Assembly (NCBI GenBank): GCA_017412645.1
Contig: JAFPWX010000003.1
Span: 62,001-126,000 of the forward strand
Direction of reading: 5' to 3'
Length of the DNA stretch: 64,000 nucleotides
From: Bacteroidales bacterium
GTDB lineage: Bacteria; Bacteroidota; Bacteroidia; Bacteroidales; UBA932
How positions within the stretch are numbered: the stretch's first letter is position 1; each line of letters begins with the position of its first letter. The notes beneath the pieces are model-generated. The model did not search any database and had not been told where the DNA came from. It was given only the letters and a program-made list of their open reading frames with translations. Positions 1 to 8,257 of the stretch are shown piece by piece. A program made the translations under genes and the position numbers.

Positions 1-1355
1 ATGGTACAGCTCCATCGGTTTTCTTCCAGCAGAGTCCCCTTTGTAACTGAAAGCGTGTCTGCGCCTCTTGTGCAGACTACTCTGCAACTGTCGATTCCGG
101 AGATGGCGGCGTCGCACTTCCAGCTGAGAATTACAGAATTCTGGAAGGGAATGACCCCGAGTCCGGAAATGGGTCTCGTGAGATTGAAAGTGACGACCCC
201 GTCGGCGCTCTGCGTGATTCCGCTGATAGCAAGCGGGGAGATGCTGCCGTCCCAGAAACGGAATGCCGGCGCTGTTTCGGAAGCGAAGCTATCCATCGAA
301 CCGAAGGGGAAGAAAGCGGAAAGGGTGTCTGGTGCCTGCAGCTCTACGCACTGATGAGCCGGGTTGCAGTTTACGCGGTTCTTTTCCCAGCGCTCGGCTG
401 CGGTAAGATTTCGGGCATCCCAGGTGCTCCATCCGGCGTTCCCGTCTGAACGGTCGTAATGATAGATGACAAGGCCGCGTCCGCCGATAAGGGTGTCCCA
501 GCCACGATTCAATCGCGATTCGGCCAGAAAGACTTCCCCATCGCTGGGTCCTTCGAAAATGAAATAGCGGCCCTGCCGGTCGATGGGTTCGAGTGTGTAA
601 GTTCCAACCGTGTCGATCTTTTCTCCAAGACCAGCATCGAGAGTATAGTAGTCCGGGGCACAGAAGTTTGGAGGCCAGTGCCCGCCTCCGTTCTGGTTGC
701 CGCAGTCCATAAGGGAAAGGCAGCCCCAAAGAGCAGGGGAGACGCCGCCGCTGCCGTCGCCGTCGGTGTCGTACCAGTCGGGAAGCCCCAGAATGTGGCC
801 GTATTCATGGGCGAGATTGCCTATTCCGGTGAATTTCCCGTCTGCTCCAAGTTCACAGGCTATACCATAGCACGCTATCTTGTACTTGCCAACGCTGTAA
901 TTGCCTTTTATGTTGATGAATTGAGGGCGAAACAGGGAGTTGTTCAGAGAGTCAACTTCGGATTTACCGGGAACCAGTACAAGCAGATCCCGGAGTTCCG
1001 CTACCGGAGGATTGATAAATTCCGCAATGGAAAGGGAATCGGCTGCCTGTTGACAAGCCTGCACCACTGCGCGGTACATTTGGACATCGGAGCCGCTGGT
1101 GCTGTTTGCCCCGTATACGCCGTGGTTTTCGTCTATGGTGATGAGCGGTCCTTTTGTGAATGTGAATTCAGGCTCTCCGTGAAACTGAGCGTTGTAATAG
1201 AGCGTGAGGCTATCGGCCAGACCCTGGAAAGAAGTAGCGTCGCTACTGAACTGGAGGTCCTTAAACTGAACGAAAAGCAGGAGTACCTTCCTTTCGGTCG
1301 CAAACGATGCCACAGTTAGGAAAATGCTCGCTATTATGATGCCCAGTCGCTTCAT
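1..1355 (-). CDS. Secreted M6-family zinc metalloprotease (C-terminus off the left edge)
   Basis: The frame is open from the ATG at 1355 down to base 1, so about 451 residues are visible and the C-terminus is missing. Residues 1-19 form a signal peptide (MKRLG, then a hydrophobic run ending ASFA). The zinc site is HEYGHILGLPD at about residues 183-193, the HExxHxxGxPD form seen in M6 (immune inhibitor A-like) peptidases of Bacteroidetes. The visible end (around ISGIDSCRVVCTRG) looks like the start of a beta-sandwich, fibronectin-III-like domain. I infer an exported protein-degrading enzyme, perhaps with a sorting tail beyond the edge. A -7 box lies at 1374-1381. The family call is firm; the substrate is unknown. 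Confidence 0.88.
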   Translation of the reverse strand, partial: MKRLGIIIASIFLTVASFATERKVLLLFVQFKDLQFSSDATSFQGLADSLTLYYNAQFHGEPEFTFTKGPLITIDENHGVYGANSTSGSDVQMYRAVVQACQQAADSLSIAEFINPPVAELRDLLVLVPGKSEVDSLNNSLFRPQFINIKGNYSVGKYKIACYGIACELGADGKFTGIGNLAHEYGHILGLPDWYDTDGDGSGGVSPALWGCLSLMDCGNQNGGGHWPPNFCAPDYYTLDAGLGEKIDTVGTYTLEPIDRQGRYFIFEGPSDGEVFLAESRLNRGWDTLIGGRGLVIYHYDRSDGNAGWSTWDARNLTAAERWEKNRVNCNPAHQCVELQAPDTLSAFFPFGSMDSFASETAPAFRFWDGSISPLAISGITQSADGVVTFNLTRPISGLGVIPFQNSVILSWKCDAAISGIDSCRVVCTRGADTLSVTKGTLLEENRWSCT

Positions 1356-1373
1356 GGGAAAAGCTATCAGAAA

Positions 1374-1381
1374 CAAAGATA
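1374..1381 (-). promoter_or_regulatory. Promoter -7 box of the M6 protease gene
   Basis: TATCTTTG on the minus strand matches the Bacteroidetes -7 consensus TAnnTTTG and lies 18 bases before the ATG at 1355. I see no TTTG at the ideal 19-21 bases further upstream, so the -33 half is weak. Confidence 0.6.
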
Positions 1382-1400
1382 GCGTTTTGCGAGCAAATAA

Positions 1401-1440
1401 AAAAGTTAAGGGCCGGGAACCTCACGGCTTCCGACCCTTA
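1401..1440 (-). terminator. Intrinsic terminator downstream of the histone-like gene
   Basis: Arms at 1407-1421 and 1426-1440 pair (TAAGGG with CCCTTA outside, CGG with CCG inside, two mismatches). Reading the minus strand, the hairpin is followed by a T-rich stretch (AACTTTTTTATTT). It ends transcripts from the histone-like gene before the M6 protease promoter. Confidence 0.75.
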
Positions 1441-1450
1441 GACGTGTACT

Positions 1451-1486
1451 AAAACCTAAACCTGCAACATAGATGCAGGTGGTTTT
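1451..1486 (-). other. Second hairpin in the 3' region of the histone-like gene
   Basis: AAAACC (1451-1456) pairs with GGTTTT (1481-1486), and ACCTGCA (1460-1466) pairs with TGCAGGT (1474-1480), giving a long stem with a small internal loop. It sits between the histone stop codon and the T-tracted terminator, so the mRNA has tandem 3' hairpins. It could be a stabiliser or a small-RNA body. Confidence 0.65.
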
Positions 1487-1525
1487 AGAAACGTTGCATC
1501 GTTTATTGAAAAAAAACGAAAAAAC

Positions 1526-1699
1526 TTACTTTGCAGCCTCGACGGAAGCCTTGCGGAATTCCTTGAGGTCCTTCATGAGGGCCAGAGCGGCCTTGCGGGC
1601 GCGTGCGCCAGCGGCCTTGTTACCCTTGTTGAGCTGAGCGGCGGCATTCACCTGGAAGAGCTCGATGTTTGCATTGATCTTTTCGACAAGCTTTTTCAT
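1526..1699 (-). CDS. Histone H1-like small basic protein (57 aa)
   Basis: This 57-residue protein starts MKKLVEKINANIELFQ and continues with a Lys/Arg/Ala-rich half containing GNKAAGARARKAALALM and KDLKEFRKASVEAAK. That layout matches the short histone H1/Hc1-like proteins annotated throughout Bacteroidales, which are thought to bind nucleic acid. An acidic/hydrophobic N-terminal helix is followed by a basic helix, with no cysteines or membrane segment. The gene stands alone, with pth ending 121 bases upstream and two hairpins downstream. The direct role in this organism is inferred from the family. Confidence 0.85.
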   Translation of the reverse strand: MKKLVEKINANIELFQVNAAAQLNKGNKAAGARARKAALALMKDLKEFRKASVEAAK

Positions 1700-1820
1700 G
1701 ATAATTGGATTTAATGGTTTATAAAAATAGTGTTGGTTTGCGTTCTTTTAGCGGTTAAACCGGTGCAATTTATTGAAATTTCGGGAAATAAGCAAATTTT
1801 ACGCGAAAAAAACAGCCTAT

Positions 1821-2399
1821 TTAAACAATTTTTGCGTTTACACTATTCATTGCCCGGTCAATTCCTGTCAAAACCCACTCCTGTATGCCTGAGGCCACTT
1901 TTGCGCACAACTCGGGCATTTGGGAGAGTTGCTCTTCGGAAAGCCTGCCAAGAACATAGTCGATTTGTTCCCCTTCGTGGAAGTCGTGCCCCACTCCCAT
2001 GCGCAGGCGGGCGAACGCGTTCGTGCCTATGCACTCCTCTATGTTCTTGAGACCGTTGTGCCCGCCGTCGCTACCGCTCTTCCTGAGACGGAGGGTGCCG
2101 AAGGGGAGATTGATGTCGTCGCACACTACCATGAGGCGTTCTTCCGTTACGGGGATCTTGCCCAGCCAGTAACGGACAGCGTTGCCGCTCAGGTTCATAT
2201 AGGTTGACGGCTTGAGCAGATACAGGGTACGGCCCTTCAGGGAAATCTCCGCCAGATCGCCGTAGCGGCGGGTATAAAAAATGGCACCGGATGCCTTTGC
2301 CCAGGCGTCCAGTGCCATGAACCCCATGTTGTGGCGGGAGAGTTCGTACTCGGGTCCAATGTTCCCGAGCCCTGCAATGAGGTAGCTCTCTCCTGCCAT
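1821..2399 (-). CDS. pth: Peptidyl-tRNA hydrolase
   Basis: Pth is a cytoplasmic enzyme that frees tRNA from peptidyl-tRNAs dropped by stalled ribosomes. The 192-aa protein has the usual family length. Signatures in order are LIAGLGNIGPEYELSRHNMG (catalytic His and the first asparagine), KPSTYMNLSG, and DDINLPFGTLRLRKSGSDGG followed by HNGLKNI. The gene lies 12 bases after rplY on the same strand, the common rplY-pth pairing in translation operons, so it is probably driven by the rplY promoter at 3117-3124. It ends 121 bases before the histone-like gene. Confidence 0.97.
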   Translation of the reverse strand: MAGESYLIAGLGNIGPEYELSRHNMGFMALDAWAKASGAIFYTRRYGDLAEISLKGRTLYLLKPSTYMNLSGNAVRYWLGKIPVTEERLMVVCDDINLPFGTLRLRKSGSDGGHNGLKNIEECIGTNAFARLRMGVGHDFHEGEQIDYVLGRLSEEQLSQMPELCAKVASGIQEWVLTGIDRAMNSVNAKIV

Positions 2400-2411
2400 A
2401 ACAAGTGCTTT

Positions 2412-3032
2412 TTATTCGGCTGCGGGAGCTGCCTCGCCTTCTGCGGGAGCCTCAGCTGCCTCTTCGCCTGCAGCGGCCGCGGTGTTGCGGGTGGTGCGGA
2501 CGGAGCAGATGACTGCATCCTTGTCGGTGAGGATGGAAACTCCACTGAGCTTAACGTCGCCGGCGACAATCTTCTTGTCGAGGTCGAGATCGGAGATGTC
2601 GACGTGGATGTCATCGGGAAGATCCTTCATGAGAGCGCTGACGCGGAGTGCGCGGAGCCTCTGGCTGAACTTACCACCCTTCTGGACACCGACAGCGTGA
2701 CCGGAAATGACGAGGGGAACGTTGATGGCGATGGGCTTCTTTTCATCAACAGCGAGGAAGTCCACATGGAGGCAGTTGTCCTTGACGGGATGGAACTGGA
2801 GCTCGTGAAGAACTGCGGTGCGCGCCTTGCCGCCGTCGAGGACGAGGTCCACGATGAAGGAATAAGGAGAGCAGAGGAGTCCCTGAAGGTCCTTGTCGCT
2901 GACTGTGAAGAGGATGTTTTCTACGCCGCTGCCGTAGAGATTGCAGGGAACGAGTCCCTCTTTGCGGAAAGCCTTGATGACGGCTTTGTTGCCGACCTTG
3001 CGGGTCTGGCCCTTGAGTTCAAAATGCTGCAT
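2412..3032 (-). CDS. rplY: 50S ribosomal protein L25 (CTC form)
   Basis: This is a 5S rRNA-binding ribosomal protein of the long (Ctc) type: an N-terminal L25 beta-barrel (MQHFELKGQTRKVGNKAVIK, then VPCNLYGSG) followed by a second beta domain with FLAVDEKKPIAINVPLVISG. The length of 206 aa fits. The last roughly 25 residues are a low-complexity Ala/Glu/Pro tail ending PAAE, common in Bacteroidetes L25. The transcript starts near 3110, leaving a leader of about 80 bases. The gene is followed at 12 bases by pth. Confidence 0.96.
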   Translation of the reverse strand: MQHFELKGQTRKVGNKAVIKAFRKEGLVPCNLYGSGVENILFTVSDKDLQGLLCSPYSFIVDLVLDGGKARTAVLHELQFHPVKDNCLHVDFLAVDEKKPIAINVPLVISGHAVGVQKGGKFSQRLRALRVSALMKDLPDDIHVDISDLDLDKKIVAGDVKLSGVSILTDKDAVICSVRTTRNTAAAAGEEAAEAPAEGEAAPAAE

Positions 3033-3116
3033 AATTTTTTTGTGTTACTCAATTCCTGGCTGTTTTGGGGAGCCGGAATCCCATTGCACCGGGATATTAC
3101 CCTAAAAATGCGGGCG

Positions 3117-3124
3117 CAAATATA
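3117..3124 (-). promoter_or_regulatory. Promoter -7 box of the rplY-pth operon
   Basis: TATATTTG on the minus strand, with a CTTG -33 element 19 bases upstream that falls inside the 3' end of the C11 protease gene. It gives a leader of about 80 bases before the rplY ATG at 3032. Confidence 0.75.
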
Positions 3125-3135
3125 GTAATTATTTC

Positions 3136-4371
3136 TTATTCTACAAGTTTGGTGGCCTTGTTCCACTCCAGGGTTTTGTAAAAAGTGTCCAGAGTGGCGT
3201 TGCCCTTGTTCGGCAGATACATGCTCAGGCCGCAGTAGCAGTCTATATCGAAACCGCCGAAGTTCTTCATGAAGGAGGATGTGGCGGCCTTATATGTGAT
3301 GCAGCCGTCCAGAGCGGCTTCCAATGCCGCCTTCTCTTCGGAAGTGATGCCTGCCTTCAGGAGTATGTCCTCCAGGTCGAAGAAATCTCGGTAGTAGTCC
3401 ACGCTGGAATGAATGCGGTGGTAGCGCTGCACATCGGCGGAATTCACGGCGGCTATGGCGGCGCGGTACTTTTGGAACAGGGTGGCACAGAGCTCTGCCA
3501 GAGGAGCCAGTTTGCTGCAGTCGACCACGGTGACCGTGGCTCCGTAGTAGGAGTCCTCCGAAGGTTTTCCGGTTTCCTGAGCAATCTTATAGTGCTCGAA
3601 AAAGACCTTGCTGAAGTATTCGGGCGTGGCGGCGTCGGCAAGCAGGTCGGATGCGAAATCCGTATAGATGAAACCGTTGCCGGGTACTTCCGCGGGGGAG
3701 CAGCATAGTTTCCCGACCTTGTCCCTGAGTTCGTAGGCTACCTCGATTCCGCCCATGAGACAGGCGTCGAAAACGAGGCTTTCGAGCTTCATGGGGATGG
3801 CGGCGGCCAGGTCCTGAATGGAAATGTCCCAGAAGACGCCGTTTATCTTTTCTGATCCGAAAGACTTCTTGCGGGGGGAGTCCCACACGATTACGTCGTT
3901 GCCGAAATCTGCCGTGGCCCCCCGGGGAAGCCAGCCGGTGCCGTGCGACGACAGGATGAGAGTGAAGACGTTGGAGTCTTCCGGGTACTCTTCGACCACT
4001 TTGCCCAGAACCCTTGAGACGATTTCAGGATCGGATGCGCTCCGTCCGGCCTCCACGGTGAGCAGGGTGTCGGAGACGGGGTTGCCGAATTCATCGGCGC
4101 TGATTTTCAGCAGATGAGCCTCGCCGCTGTCCATGTGGGCGAAAGTGAGCACGGTCTTGCGGGAACTGCCATACGGCAGGCCGCTTTTGGTGATACAGCT
4201 TATGTTTTTGGAAATATAAGGAGCGAGATTGCTGGCGGCAGGAGCATAGAAGATGAAGACCTCTCCCGGTCCGTCAGACGGCTCTGTATATGAAAAACCC
4301 ATCTCGCCCCTGTTGCAGGAACAGAGTGCGGCCAGCAGGGCTGCTGCGAGTATGGCTTTCCAAAACTTCAT
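3136..4371 (-). CDS. Clostripain-like (C11) cysteine protease lipoprotein
   Basis: This is an exported cysteine peptidase of family C11. The catalytic His sits in LILSSHGTGWLPRG and the catalytic Cys in LVFDACLMGGIEVAYELR, the usual C11 dyad. I start it at the ATG at 4371 (MKFWKAILAAALLAALCSC), which gives a signal sequence with a lipobox ending at Cys18. An ATG at 4389 would lie upstream of the -7 box at 4378-4385, so it cannot be used from that promoter. The length is 411 aa. Bacteroidales C11 proteases act in the cell envelope or outside, often activated by self-cleavage after Arg/Lys. The gene is divergent from xerD. Confidence 0.9.
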   Translation of the reverse strand: MKFWKAILAAALLAALCSCNRGEMGFSYTEPSDGPGEVFIFYAPAASNLAPYISKNISCITKSGLPYGSSRKTVLTFAHMDSGEAHLLKISADEFGNPVSDTLLTVEAGRSASDPEIVSRVLGKVVEEYPEDSNVFTLILSSHGTGWLPRGATADFGNDVIVWDSPRKKSFGSEKINGVFWDISIQDLAAAIPMKLESLVFDACLMGGIEVAYELRDKVGKLCCSPAEVPGNGFIYTDFASDLLADAATPEYFSKVFFEHYKIAQETGKPSEDSYYGATVTVVDCSKLAPLAELCATLFQKYRAAIAAVNSADVQRYHRIHSSVDYYRDFFDLEDILLKAGITSEEKAALEAALDGCITYKAATSSFMKNFGGFDIDCYCGLSMYLPNKGNATLDTFYKTLEWNKATKLVE

Positions 4372-4377
4372 AGTCTG

Positions 4378-4385
4378 CAAATGTA
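4378..4385 (-). promoter_or_regulatory. -7 box, C11 protease gene (six bases before ATG)
   Basis: TACATTTG on the minus strand, then six bases, then the ATG at 4371. The predicted transcript start coincides with the start codon. The box is 13 bp from the xerD box on the other strand. Confidence 0.6.
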
Positions 4386-4398
4386 GCAATTTATTTTA

Positions 4399-4406
4399 TA
4401 CCTTTG
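4399..4406 (+). promoter_or_regulatory. -7 box, xerD (six bases before ATG)
   Basis: TACCTTTG, then TAAGGT, then the xerD ATG at 4413. With transcription starting about seven bases past the box, the mRNA would be leaderless. Confidence 0.6.
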
Positions 4407-4412
4407 TAAGGT

Positions 4413-5303
4413 ATGAACGCGGCCGAAGCCATAAAGGAATATTCCTATTACCTGCGAATGGAGAGGAACAACTCTCCCAATACCGTCGCGGGTTACGTAG
4501 GTGACGTGTCCGATTTCCTGGACTGGCTCGCCGCTTCCGCCCCGAAGGCCGGCCTGTCCGACTGTTCTGCCACCGATATCGAGGCCTACCTTCAGGCCAG
4601 GTCGGAAGTGCTTTCCAAACGCAGCCAGGCCCGCATCCTTTCCAGTCTGTCGTCTTTCTTCGGCTGGATGATTCTGGAGGGTCTCCGGGCCGATAATCCC
4701 TGCGAACTGGTGGACCGTCCCAAGCTGGGCCGCTATCTGCCGGAAGTGCTCTCGGTGGAGGAGGTGTCCGCCATCATGGACAGCGTGCCGCTCAAAAGCT
4801 GGCAGGGGCTTCGCGACAGGGCCATCCTGGAAATCCTCTACGGCTGCGGACTGCGCGTGTCCGAGGTCTGTGGCCTGCTCATCTCCCATGTGTACCTGAA
4901 AGAAGGCTTCGTGAGAGTGGTCGGAAAGGGCGACAAAGAACGCCTGGTGCCCATCGGAGGAGTGGCTGCGGAATGCTTTGCCTCTTATCTTGAGGCACGT
5001 CCGGAGCCGGCCTCGCGCGCGCTCGATGACCTGGCTTTTTTGAACCGTTTCGGAGAACCGCTCAGCCGCGTGTCTGTATTCAAGATGGTAAAGAAACAGG
5101 CGCTGCTGGCCGGAGTGACCAAGGAGATATCTCCCCATACTTTCCGGCATTCTTTCGCCACCCACCTGATAGAAAACGGGGCCGACCTGCGCTCCGTCCA
5201 GGAAATGCTAGGCCACGAAAGCATACTCACCACAGAGATTTACACGCACATCGACTCCGCCACCTGGCAGGCCGAAGTGCTTAAGCATCACCCCAGAAAA
5301 TAA
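4413..5303 (+). CDS. xerD: Site-specific tyrosine recombinase XerD
   Basis: XerD helps resolve chromosome dimers at dif during division. The 296-aa protein has the N-terminal SAM-like core-binding domain (about 1-100) and the C-terminal catalytic domain. The catalytic set is visible: R148 (CGLRVSEV), K172 (GKGDKERLVP), H242 and R245 (SPHTFRHSFATHL), H268 (LGHESI) and the nucleophile Y277 (TTEIYTH). Length and sequence fit the housekeeping Xer proteins rather than a phage or transposon integrase, and no att-like repeats or mobile genes lie nearby. A nicotinamidase-like gene follows at 8 bases. Confidence 0.93.
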   Translation: MNAAEAIKEYSYYLRMERNNSPNTVAGYVGDVSDFLDWLAASAPKAGLSDCSATDIEAYLQARSEVLSKRSQARILSSLSSFFGWMILEGLRADNPCELVDRPKLGRYLPEVLSVEEVSAIMDSVPLKSWQGLRDRAILEILYGCGLRVSEVCGLLISHVYLKEGFVRVVGKGDKERLVPIGGVAAECFASYLEARPEPASRALDDLAFLNRFGEPLSRVSVFKMVKKQALLAGVTKEISPHTFRHSFATHLIENGADLRSVQEMLGHESILTTEIYTHIDSATWQAEVLKHHPRK

Positions 5304-5311
5304 GTTTGCAT

Positions 5312-5863
5312 ATGAAAAAGATACTTGTAGTCATCGACGCCCAGAACGATTTCATCACCGGCAGCCTTCGCAACGAGGAAGCCATAGCCGCCGTGCCCGC
5401 CCTCGTGGAGAAGATTCTTTCGTTCGATGGAGACGCCATCTTCGTCACCAAAGACACTCACAGCCCGGATTATCTTTCTACCCCGGAAGGCAGCAAACTA
5501 CCGGTGATGCATTGTGTGAAGGGGACCGAAGGCTGGCAGCTGGATCCCGCGGTTCAGGCCGCTCTGGACAAAGCAGCCGGAAAGGGGATGCCCGTTTCAT
5601 ATATAGAAAAACCCACTTTCGGCTCCTATGATCTCATATCGGAGCTTCGCGCTCTGGGAGACGAGCCACTGGACCTCGAATTCGTGGGCTTCTGCACCGA
5701 TATCTGCGTAGTATCCAACGTGCTGCTCGCAAAGGCGGCATTCTACGACAGGGCCCGTATCTCGGTGGATCCCGCCTGCTGCGCCGGAGTCACCCCCGAC
5801 AGCCACGCCGCCGCCCTCTCCACCATGGCCATGTGCCAGGTGGAAATCTCCAGTAAGGTCTGA
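5312..5863 (+). CDS. Isochorismatase-fold cysteine hydrolase, nicotinamidase-like
   Basis: This cytoplasmic hydrolase of the isochorismatase superfamily has 183 aa from the ATG at 5312. A TTG at 5306 is in frame but unneeded. The catalytic triad is D9 (VVIDAQNDF), K100 (YIEKPTFGSYD) and C132 (GFCTDICVVSN). A TKDTHSPDY stretch and PVMHCVKGT occupy the metal-site region of PncA-type enzymes. The likely reaction is nicotinamide to nicotinate for NAD salvage, but close relatives act on other amides. It follows xerD by 8 bases and converges on tdk with a 2-base gap. Confidence 0.82.
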   Translation: MKKILVVIDAQNDFITGSLRNEEAIAAVPALVEKILSFDGDAIFVTKDTHSPDYLSTPEGSKLPVMHCVKGTEGWQLDPAVQAALDKAAGKGMPVSYIEKPTFGSYDLISELRALGDEPLDLEFVGFCTDICVVSNVLLAKAAFYDRARISVDPACCAGVTPDSHAAALSTMAMCQVEISSKV

Positions 5864-5865
5864 TG

Positions 5866-6435
5866 CTATTCTGCTTCCGCCAGAGCCTTGTTGAAGCACT
5901 CGCGGCAGAGGGGCTCGTAGACGTCCTTTTCTCCAAGGACCACGAGTTTGTGGCTGCGGCTGAGGCGATGTGAATGGTTGGCCAGGGCGCCGCACTTCAC
6001 GCAGATTGCGTGTACCTTCTGTACGTCTTCCGCTACCGCTAAAAGGGCGGGGATGGGGCCGAAGGGCTTTCCCAGATAGTCGGTGTCGAGACCGGCGGCA
6101 ATAACCCTGATTCCACGGTTTGCAAGGGTCTGGCAGACTTCGACCAGATTCGGGCCGAAGAACTGGGCTTCATCTATGCCCACCACCTGGGTGCCTTCCG
6201 GAACGTCAAGCATTTCGGCTGCGTCCTTGATCGGGACTGATTCGATTTTGTGAGAGTCGTGGGAGACGACCTCCACATCGGAGTAGCGGGTATCGATCTG
6301 CGGTTTGAAGATGGCTATCTTCTGGTTGGCGAACTGTGCGCGGCGCAGGCGCCTGATGAGCTCTTCGGTCTTGCCGGAGAACATGGAGCCGCAGACTACC
6401 TCGATGCAGCCCTGTTTTTTATTTTCTGAAATCAT
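5866..6435 (-). CDS. tdk: Thymidine kinase (type II)
   Basis: Tdk phosphorylates thymidine for dTMP salvage in the cytoplasm. Signatures are the P-loop GSMFSGKT at residues 16-23, the FKPQIDTRY stretch, the catalytic Glu in [10 protein letters not shown], and the zinc-ribbon cysteines in CVKCG and CREC. I start at the ATG at 6435 (189 aa). The longer frame reaching 6471 begins upstream of the -7 box at 6459-6466 and cannot be made from that promoter. The gene is divergent from rsmI. Confidence 0.95.
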   Translation of the reverse strand: MISENKKQGCIEVVCGSMFSGKTEELIRRLRRAQFANQKIAIFKPQIDTRYSDVEVVSHDSHKIESVPIKDAAEMLDVPEGTQVVGIDEAQFFGPNLVEVCQTLANRGIRVIAAGLDTDYLGKPFGPIPALLAVAEDVQKVHAICVKCGALANHSHRLSRSHKLVVLGEKDVYEPLCRECFNKALAEAE

Positions 6436-6458
6436 TGTTTTTTTGTGCTTGACCTTTG

Positions 6459-6466
6459 CAAATATA
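6459..6466 (-). promoter_or_regulatory. Promoter -7 box of tdk
   Basis: TATATTTG on the minus strand, 23 bases before the tdk ATG at 6435. It decides the start codon choice for tdk. A weaker GAAATTTG box for rsmI lies on the other strand at 6479-6486. Confidence 0.7.
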
Positions 6467-6494
6467 GTCAATTTTGACGAAATTTGCCCTTGCT

Positions 6495-7232
6495 ATGGTA
6501 GGAACGCTGTACATAGTGCCCACTCCGGTTGGCAACCTGGAAGACATTACTTTCAGGGCTCTGGACGTGCTTCGCAAGGCCGATCTGGTGCTCGCGGAAG
6601 ACACACGCACCACCTCGGTGCTGCTGGCGCACTACGATATCCACGTTCCCCTGGTTTCCCACCACAAATACAACGAGCACGGCACTGCGGAAAAGTTCTG
6701 CGAAGAGATCCTTTCCGGCAAAACTGTAGCCCTGGTGAGCGACGCCGGCACTCCCGGCATTTCCGATCCGGGTTTCCTGCTTTCGCGCACCTGCGCGGAG
6801 AAGGGCATCCCTGTGGTCACGCTCCCCGGCGCCACGGCCTGCATTCCGGCCCTGGTGTCTTCCGGCCTCCCATGCGACCGCTTCTGCTTCGAGGGTTTCC
6901 TCCCGCAGAAAAAGGGTCGCAACAGCGCTCTCGAAGCCCTGCGGGAAGAGCCCCGCACCATGGTCTTCTATGAGTCTCCGTACCGTCTCGTGGCCACTCT
7001 GGAACAGTTCATCGGGGTATTCGGGCCCCAGAGGCAGTGCAGTGTGGCCAGGGAAATCTCCAAGCTGCACGAAGAGCACGTGCGTGGCACGTTGCAAGAG
7101 GTGCATTCCCATTTTCTCGCTACCGATCCAAAAGGCGAAATCGTGATTGTTGTGGCCGGCGCACCCGCAGAGAAGCGTGGTGCTCATCGCAACAAGTACA
7201 GGGACGGCGGCGATGTCAGCGGCGAAGAATAG
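6495..7232 (+). CDS. rsmI: 16S rRNA (cytidine-1402 2'-O) methyltransferase RsmI
   Basis: RsmI methylates C1402 of 16S rRNA in the ribosomal decoding centre. The protein opens with GTLYIVPTPVGNLEDITFRA, the family hallmark, then AEDTRTT, ALVSDAGTPGISDPG and the SAM-pocket stretch VTLPGATACIPALVSSGLP. FEGFLPQKKGRN follows in the C-terminal half. I start at the ATG at 6495 (245 aa); an upstream in-frame ATG at 6474 would fall before the probable transcript start. The 3' end overlaps the start of the helix-hairpin-helix gene by 20 bases. Confidence 0.95.
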   Translation: MVGTLYIVPTPVGNLEDITFRALDVLRKADLVLAEDTRTTSVLLAHYDIHVPLVSHHKYNEHGTAEKFCEEILSGKTVALVSDAGTPGISDPGFLLSRTCAEKGIPVVTLPGATACIPALVSSGLPCDRFCFEGFLPQKKGRNSALEALREEPRTMVFYESPYRLVATLEQFIGVFGPQRQCSVAREISKLHEEHVRGTLQEVHSHFLATDPKGEIVIVVAGAPAEKRGAHRNKYRDGGDVSGEE

Positions 7233-8241
7233 GCAGGCCGGAAGCGGGCATGCCGGGAGGAGCTACAAGCCTTCCGGCGTCTTCAAGACAGGCGCAATCG
7301 CCCTGGCTTTCCTTATCGTGGGATATCAGGTGGCCCTTTTCGTGCAGAGGGCCGCGCAGAACCGCATCGTTTCCAACCGTGACAGGCCCGACACGGTTTA
7401 TGTGGTGGAAAGGGCGCTGGCGGAGAAGGTTCTGGGGGTAGGGGAGGCCGCGAAGCCCGACAGCAAGAGCGCCGAAGGAGCTGCCGTTCGCTCCGCTACA
7501 GACACGCACCAGGCTCTCGCAAAAAACTTCCGCGAACGGCACTCCTCCGGTACCTCGTTAACGGATTCTGCCGGCAGCGTCGTCGTCCGCAAATCGTCTC
7601 CCCATTCGCCGGAGGCCGAAGCCGTCTACCGGAACGCCGTTCCCCGCCGGGTGGAGAGTTTCCGCTTCAACCCCAACACCGCCAGCCTGGAGGACTTCGT
7701 CCGCCTCGGCTTCAGCGAAAAGCAGGCGCAGAGCATACTGAACTACCGCGAAAAGGGAGGCAAATTCAGGCGTAAGGGCGATTTCGCCAAGTCTTTTGTG
7801 GTGGCGGATTCCGTGTACAAACGCCTGGAACCCTTCATCGACATCCCGAAAACGGATATCAACAAAGCGGATTCGGCCGCGTTCGACGCTCTTCCAGGAA
7901 TCGGTGGCTGGACCGCCGCCAAAATGGTGGAATACCGTTCGCAGCTCCACGGCTATTCATGTCCGGAACAGCTCATGGAAATCTGGCATTTCGATCAGGA
8001 ACGCTACGATGGCCTTAAAGACCTAATCACATGCAGCCCCGCTCCTCCATACCCCTTCTGGTCGCTTCCGGCCGACAGTCTTCGTCTTCATCCGCACGTC
8101 CGCTCATGGCAAACCGCCCGCGCCATTGTCTTCTACCGGGAGCATAATCCTCCGGATAGATGGATAGTTGAAGGCCTGCTCTCCGCCGGCATCCTGACCG
8201 AAGACCAGGCGGAAAAACTGAAGAAATGTAAACTGGAATAG
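7213..8241 (+). CDS. Membrane-anchored helix-hairpin-helix (ComEA-like) protein
   Basis: A 342-aa protein from the ATG at 7213, inside the end of rsmI. One transmembrane segment lies at about residues 26-44 (TGAIALAFLIVGYQVALFV), followed by a low-complexity linker. Tandem helix-hairpin-helix repeats come next: FNPNTASLEDFVRLGFS, then DINKADSAAFDALPGIGGW, and a third degenerate copy near the C-terminus. Such domains bind DNA non-specifically. ComEA-like proteins of this build in Bacteroidetes are usually left as helix-hairpin-helix domain proteins. Envelope-tethered DNA binding (uptake or anchoring) is my inference. Confidence 0.8.
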   Translation: MSAAKNRQAGSGHAGRSYKPSGVFKTGAIALAFLIVGYQVALFVQRAAQNRIVSNRDRPDTVYVVERALAEKVLGVGEAAKPDSKSAEGAAVRSATDTHQALAKNFRERHSSGTSLTDSAGSVVVRKSSPHSPEAEAVYRNAVPRRVESFRFNPNTASLEDFVRLGFSEKQAQSILNYREKGGKFRRKGDFAKSFVVADSVYKRLEPFIDIPKTDINKADSAAFDALPGIGGWTAAKMVEYRSQLHGYSCPEQLMEIWHFDQERYDGLKDLITCSPAPPYPFWSLPADSLRLHPHVRSWQTARAIVFYREHNPPDRWIVEGLLSAGILTEDQAEKLKKCKLE

Positions 8242-8257
8242 CTCATCTATGCGTGAA

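Noticed and set aside
459..1319. A 286-codon plus-strand frame at the left end
   Set aside because: The minus strand holds a signal peptide and HEYGHILGLPD zinc site in a frame open over the same span; the plus frame shows no domain.
4413..5303. XerD-like gene as the integrase of a mobile element
   Set aside because: Length and motifs fit housekeeping XerD; no att repeats, excision gene or phage genes adjoin it.
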